NCBI GenBank assembly: GCA_050181915.1
Contig: JBFXCS010000001.1
Coordinates: forward strand, 682,001 to 746,000
Length of the DNA stretch: 64,000 nucleotides
From: JBFXCS01 sp050181915
GTDB lineage: Bacteria > Actinomycetota > Thermoleophilia > Miltoncostaeales > Miltoncostaeaceae
Direction: 5' to 3'
The stretch's first letter is position 1. Every line of letters starts with the position of its first letter. The notes beneath the pieces were generated by a model. That model made no database searches. It had not been told where the DNA came from and was given only the letters and a program-made list of their open reading frames with translations. Position numbers and translations under genes: made by a program. Below, one piece after another: positions 60,609 through 64,000 of this stretch.

Positions 60609-60754
60609 ATGGACGCAGGGATCGCCGATCGGCCGGTGCTCTCCACGCGCACGGTCGACCACCACGCCGCCGCGATCCTGCAAACGCTGGTGTGTCGTCG
60701 CGGGGGGAGGCGGTGCGTGCCGCGCAGCGCCTGGGCGTCGGCAAAGATAGGTAG
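60609..60754 (+). pseudogene. Decayed C-terminal HTH of a LuxR family regulator
   Basis: From about 60609 the frame reads I-A-D-R-P-V-L-S-T-R-T-V-D-H-H-A-A-A-I-L, the recognition part of a LuxR-type HTH of the ATPase-LuxR class. Near 60686 the natural continuation (V-S-S-R-G-E-A-V-R-A-A-Q-R-L-G-V) is in the next frame and ends at TAG 60752-60754. One lost G would explain it. No N-terminal regulator is present upstream, so this is a truncated, frameshifted remnant. It lies in the large 60.5-61.0 kb gap. Confidence 0.6.
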
Positions 60755-60854
60755 GTGCCCGGCCCAACATGGGCAGTGCCTGCCGACGAGGGGAACGGGG
60801 TGCCGGGCCTAGCCTCCGAGGTGCAGTCGATGACCACCTCACAGGAGCGCGGCG

Positions 60855-60965
60855 ATGCACCCGAACCCTCATCTCTCCAGTTACCTCGCCCGCGAGCTCA
60901 CCCTCGACCGGATCGAGGGCGCGCGGCGCGGCCGTTCACTGCGCCGCAGGCGCGGAGCGCGCTGA
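60855..60965 (+). CDS. 36-aa basic small protein (MHPN-type)
   Basis: ATG 60855 follows AGGAGCGCGGCG, a good ribosome site, and opens a 36-residue frame M-H-P-N-P-H-L-S-S-Y-L-A-R-E-L ending in a run of Arg. It resembles short M-H-P-[EN]-x-x-x-x-L-A-R peptides I recall from actinobacteria, though none has a known role. It ends 14 bases before a strong terminator-like hairpin, which supports an independent small transcript. Confidence 0.45.
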   Translation: MHPNPHLSSYLARELTLDRIEGARRGRSLRRRRGAR

Positions 60966-60978
60966 CCACCGGTCGATG

Positions 60979-61020
60979 ACGGGGCCCGGGCGGCGCGAAG
61001 GAGCGCCGCCCGGGCCCCGT
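60979..61020 (+). terminator. 18-bp hairpin after the 36-aa gene
   Basis: A perfect 18-bp stem with a 6-nt loop (60979-60996 with 61003-61020) has no T-tract. It is the strongest hairpin in the window and likely ends the 36-aa gene transcript ahead of the quinone oxidoreductase. Confidence 0.65.
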
Positions 61021-61049
61021 CGCATGTCCGGGCGTCACACTGGGTCGTG

Positions 61050-61979
61050 ATGCTCGCGTACGGATTCACGCGGTTCGGCGGACCGGCCGAGGAGGCGCTG
61101 TTCGAGCATCCCGCGCCGGTACCCGGGAGGGGCGAGCTGCTGGTCCGGGTGCGGGCGGCCGGGGTGAACCCGGGCGACGCGAAGATGCGCGAGGGTGCCT
61201 ACGGCGACGTGGCGCTGCCGGCCGTCCTCGGGCGCGAGGTCGCGGGCGTCGTCGAGGCGGTCGGCCCGGGCGTGACCGGCGTCCGGCCGGGCGACGAGGT
61301 GTTCGGCGGCACCCCGGGCCTCCTGGGCGGCTGGGCCGAGATGGCACTCGTCATCGCCGCCTTCGCCGCTCCCGTGCCGGCCGGAGTGGACCCTGTCACC
61401 GCGGCCGTGCTGCCCGTCGCGGCCGGTACCGCCTTCGACGCGCTGACCCAGATGGCATTGCCGGAGGGCGCGACCCTGCTGGTGAACGGCGCGGGTGGCG
61501 GCGTCGGCGTGGCAGCCGTCCAGCTGGCGGTGGCGCGCGGCCTGCGCGTGGTCGGCGTGGCCGGCCCGGCCAAGCACGACCTGGTGGCCGATCTCGGGGC
61601 GATCCCCGTGGCCTACGGCCCCGGCATGGCCGCCGCGGTGCGGGCCGCCGCATCGCGCGTCGACGCCGTCTTCGACCTGGCCGGAGGGGATGCCCTGCGC
61701 GCCGCGGCGGCGCTGGCCGCCGACCCGGTCACGGTGCGCTCGGTGGCCGACCGGGCTCTCGCGACGAGCCTCGGCGGCGGGCCCGTGGTGCGCGACCGCA
61801 GCACCGCCGTCCTCGTCGAGCTCGCCCGCCTCGCGGCCGAGGGGCGCCTCGACCCCCGTGTCACCGAGACCTTCCCGCTGGTCGAGGCGCGCCGCGCCCT
61901 CGCGCGGGTCGAGTCGGGTCACGCCGAGGGCAAGGTCGCGCTCCGCGTGGAGGGGACCATCCGTACACTCGGGGGGTGA
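61050..61979 (+). CDS. NADPH:quinone reductase-like (MDR superfamily)
   Basis: This 309-residue zinc-free medium-chain reductase has A-G-V-N-P-G-D-A-K-M near residue 38, the G-R-E-V-A-G-V-V block, the nucleotide motif N-G-A-G-G-G-V-G-V-A-A near 147 and the E-G-K-V-A-L-R-V ending. It should reduce quinones or enoyl compounds. GTG 61047 directly before ATG 61050 is an alternative start. CACACT lies just upstream as a possible -10. It overlaps the M20 peptidase by four bases. Confidence 0.9.
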   Translation: MLAYGFTRFGGPAEEALFEHPAPVPGRGELLVRVRAAGVNPGDAKMREGAYGDVALPAVLGREVAGVVEAVGPGVTGVRPGDEVFGGTPGLLGGWAEMALVIAAFAAPVPAGVDPVTAAVLPVAAGTAFDALTQMALPEGATLLVNGAGGGVGVAAVQLAVARGLRVVGVAGPAKHDLVADLGAIPVAYGPGMAAAVRAAASRVDAVFDLAGGDALRAAAALAADPVTVRSVADRALATSLGGGPVVRDRSTAVLVELARLAAEGRLDPRVTETFPLVEARRALARVESGHAEGKVALRVEGTIRTLGG

Positions 61980-63313
61980 CCCCGGAGGAGCTCGCCCGAC
62001 TCGACGCGCTGCTGCGCGTCCCCAGCATCAGCGCCGTCGCCGAGCACGCGCCGGACATGGCGCGGGCGGCGGAGCTGGTGGCACGCGAGATCCGCCTGGC
62101 GGGCGGCCAGGCCGAGATCCGGCTCTCGACGGGGCACCCCCTGGTCGTCGGAGAGGTCGCCCCCGGTGATGACGCGCCGGATGCGCCCAAGGTGATCCTC
62201 TACGGGCACTACGACGTGCAGCCGCCCGGTCCCGAGGAGCTGTGGACGACCCCGCCCTTCGAGCCGACCCTGCGCGACGGCGACCTGTACGCGCGCGGCG
62301 CCAGCGACGACAAGGGCAACCTCTTCATGCTGCTGGTCGCGGTGCAGCGCCTCGCGGCCGAGGGGCGCCTGCCGGTGCGGGTGCAGTTCGTGATCGAGGG
62401 GGAGGAGGAGAGCGGCGGCACCACCGCCCTCGACCACTTCACGGCCGACGACGAGCCTGCGCTCGCCGCGATCATCTTCGACAGCCCGATGGCCGCGCCG
62501 GGGCGGCCGACGATCTGCAGCGGCGTCCGGGGGATGGCCTATCGGCGCATCCGGGTGCGCACCGCCGCGAGCGACGCCCACAGCGGCATCTACGGCGGCG
62601 CGGCGCTCAACGCGGTGCACGCGCTGATGGCCATCCTCGCCGCGGTCACGCCACACGAGGGGCGGCTGCCCGAGGCCCTGTACGCGGGCGTCGCGCCCGC
62701 CGGCGCCGCCGAGGTCTCGACCTGGGCCGGGCTGCCCGGCGGCGGCGAGGTGCTCGCCGACGCCGGCCTGCGGCCGTCCGACGCCGGCGCGGCCGAGGGC
62801 TTCTACATGCGCACCCTCGCCTCGCCCTCGGTGGACGTGCACGGCGTCGCGGCGGGCGAGCCCGGCGCCGTCAAGACGAACGTCCCCTGCGAGGCCACCG
62901 CGACCCTGTCGATGCGCCTCGCGCCGGGCCAGGACGCGCGCCTGATGTCGGAGCTGCTGGACGAGCTCATCCGCGCGGCGGCGCCCGCGGGGGCGGAGGT
63001 GGAGATCGAGCACCACGGCCTGGCGCTCCCCGCGGCGCTCGATCCGGAGCATCCCGTGCTGGTGGCGGCGGCCGACGGCATGGAGGCCGGCACCGGCTGG
63101 CGCCCCGCCCCGGTGCGCGTGGGCGGCACGATCCCGGTGGTCGCGGTGATCGCCGCGAAGGGGATCCCGGTGATATTGACGGGCTTCGGGCTGCCGGACG
63201 ACGGCATCCACGGCCCCGACGAGCACCTGCGGCACGAGTACCTCGAGATCGGAACGCAGGCGGCCATGGGGATGCTCGTCTCCCTCGGCCGCCTTGGCAC
63301 GCAAACGGCGTAG
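61976..63313 (+). CDS. M20 family dipeptidase / metallopeptidase
   Basis: This 445-residue M20 peptidase has the zinc ligands in order: G-H-Y-D-V-Q-P-P near residue 80, A-S-D-D-K-G-N near 113 and the catalytic E-G-E-E-E-S-G near 142, with H-S-G-I-Y-G-G marking the dimerisation lid. It resembles the cytosolic dipeptidases (CNDP-like). The GTG start overlaps the upstream stop. The last His ligand lies near the C-terminus (G-I-H-G-P-D-E-H-L). Confidence 0.92.
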   Translation: MTPEELARLDALLRVPSISAVAEHAPDMARAAELVAREIRLAGGQAEIRLSTGHPLVVGEVAPGDDAPDAPKVILYGHYDVQPPGPEELWTTPPFEPTLRDGDLYARGASDDKGNLFMLLVAVQRLAAEGRLPVRVQFVIEGEEESGGTTALDHFTADDEPALAAIIFDSPMAAPGRPTICSGVRGMAYRRIRVRTAASDAHSGIYGGAALNAVHALMAILAAVTPHEGRLPEALYAGVAPAGAAEVSTWAGLPGGGEVLADAGLRPSDAGAAEGFYMRTLASPSVDVHGVAAGEPGAVKTNVPCEATATLSMRLAPGQDARLMSELLDELIRAAAPAGAEVEIEHHGLALPAALDPEHPVLVAAADGMEAGTGWRPAPVRVGGTIPVVAVIAAKGIPVILTGFGLPDDGIHGPDEHLRHEYLEIGTQAAMGMLVSLGRLGTQTA

Positions 63314-63340
63314 CCCGCGGCAGGCGGGCGGGGGGAGAGA

Positions 63341-64000
63341 ATGGCGAAGTCGGTCGTGACGCCCCGGGGCGAGGACTTCCCGGGCTGGTACCAGGACGTG
63401 CTGGCCAAGGCCGAGCTGGCCGACAACGGGCCGGTGCGGGGCACCATGGTGATCCGGCCGTACGCCTACGCGGTCTGGGAGCGCATCCAGGCGGCGATCG
63501 ACCTGCGCATCAAGGCGGCGGGCGCCGAGAACGCCTACTTCCCGTTGTTCATCCCGGAGAGCTACCTGAAGCGCGAGGCCGAGCACGTGGAGGGCTTCGC
63601 CCCGGAGCTGGCGGTCGTGACCCACGGCGGCGGCAAGAGGTTGGAGGAGCCGGTGGTGGTGCGGCCCACCAGCGAGACCGTGATCGGCGAGTTCATGGCG
63701 AAGTGGGTGCAGAGCTACCGCGACCTGCCGCTGCTGCTCAACCAGTGGGCGAACGTGGTGCGCTGGGAGCTGCGGCCGCGGATCTTCCTGCGCACCAGCG
63801 AGTTCCTGTGGCAGGAGGGCCACACCGCCCACGTCGACGAGGCCGACGCCGCGGCGTACGCCCTGCGCATCCACCTCGACGTGTACCGCGACTTCATGGT
63901 CACGGAGCTCGCCGCGCCGGTGCTGGTGGGCCGCAAGACCGCCCGCGAGCGCTTCGCCGGCGCCACCAACACCCTCACCTGCGAGGGGATGATGGGGGAC
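63341..64000 (+). CDS. proS: Prolyl-tRNA synthetase, eukaryote/archaeal-type, 3' end outside window
   Basis: The frame opens at ATG 63341 after GGGGGGAGAGA and runs off the window end (220 codons seen). The start has V-T-P-R-G-E-D-F-P-G-W-Y-Q, then G-P-V-R-G-T-M-V-I-R-P-Y, F-P-L-F-I-P-E-S-Y and class II motif 2 R-P-T-S-E-T, R-W-E-L-R-P-R-I-F-L-R-T-S-E-F. This is the short eukaryote/archaeal-type ProRS without the bacterial editing insert. It charges tRNA-Pro. Confidence 0.95.
   Translation, partial: MAKSVVTPRGEDFPGWYQDVLAKAELADNGPVRGTMVIRPYAYAVWERIQAAIDLRIKAAGAENAYFPLFIPESYLKREAEHVEGFAPELAVVTHGGGKRLEEPVVVRPTSETVIGEFMAKWVQSYRDLPLLLNQWANVVRWELRPRIFLRTSEFLWQEGHTAHVDEADAAAYALRIHLDVYRDFMVTELAAPVLVGRKTARERFAGATNTLTCEGMMGD

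Noticed and set aside
60979..61020. Small structured RNA
   Set aside because: The perfect hairpin alone, directly after a small ORF, is better explained as a terminator.

Overview
The window is very G+C-rich, densely packed DNA with few intergenic gaps. It looks like a chromosome segment from a member of Actinomycetota, most plausibly a deep-branching class such as Thermoleophilia. This placement is inferred from the base composition, a Ddn-type F420 oxidoreductase, a small DLW-39-like protein, many GTG starts with GTGA/ATGA overlaps, many -10-like hexamers 6-8 nt before start codons (leaderless mRNAs), and a class I two-subunit glycyl-tRNA synthetase. No rRNA, phage or transposase gene was seen; there is one tRNA (Leu, CAA).

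Layout. 1-2.4 kb: a truncated P1 peptidase, a DedA protein, a SnoaL-like protein, a 165-bp MITE-like element and a glutaredoxin. 2.4-32.1 kb holds the pieces of the old macromolecular-synthesis neighbourhood recO - glyQ - glyS - ppdK - orf - dgt - dnaG - rpoD. Two insertions interrupt it. The first (3.2-8.8 kb) has a membrane-anchored orphan, an MMPL transporter and a MalT-like LuxR regulator. The second (16.2-29.3 kb) is a complete form I (Mo-Cu) aerobic carbon monoxide dehydrogenase island. It contains a two-domain DNA-binding protein, five small single-pass membrane proteins, coxM-coxS-coxL, an XdhC-YHS fusion (CoxF-like), MocA, coxD, coxE, a tiny Cys protein, a stand-alone fragment-paralogue of CoxL, coxG, a zinc-ribbon protein and DUF2182. 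32.1-39.6 kb: small orphans, quinone oxidoreductase, a secreted Ig-like protein, inositol-phosphatase, a frameshifted propeller-like gene, tRNA-Leu, an F420 enzyme and malic enzyme. 39.7-50 kb: polA, a J-like protein, a DUF4395-thioredoxin fusion, rpsA, coaE, a lytic transglycosylase, uvrB, AraC and VOC. 50-64 kb: ftsH, a secreted phytase-like protein, uvrA, glutathionyl-hydroquinone reductase-like, EamA, GNAT, a decayed LuxR C-terminus, quinone oxidoreductase, M20 peptidase and the 5' part of a eukaryote/archaeal-type proS.

The most unusual structures are: (i) six 35-bp doublets made of two 12-bp palindromes (consensus GGYCAATTGRCC) placed exactly 23 bp apart, found in three of the largest intergenic gaps, two of them where accessory genes interrupt the core synteny block; (ii) the CO-oxidation island, which carries a translationally coupled cassette of five small membrane proteins, a CoxG with no C-terminal hydrophobic anchor and a mini-CoxL that lacks the cofactor-contact motif; and (iii) probable non-canonical starts for coxS (AUC) and coaE (ACG/AUC). 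Functions are read from sequence motifs only; no database search was possible.
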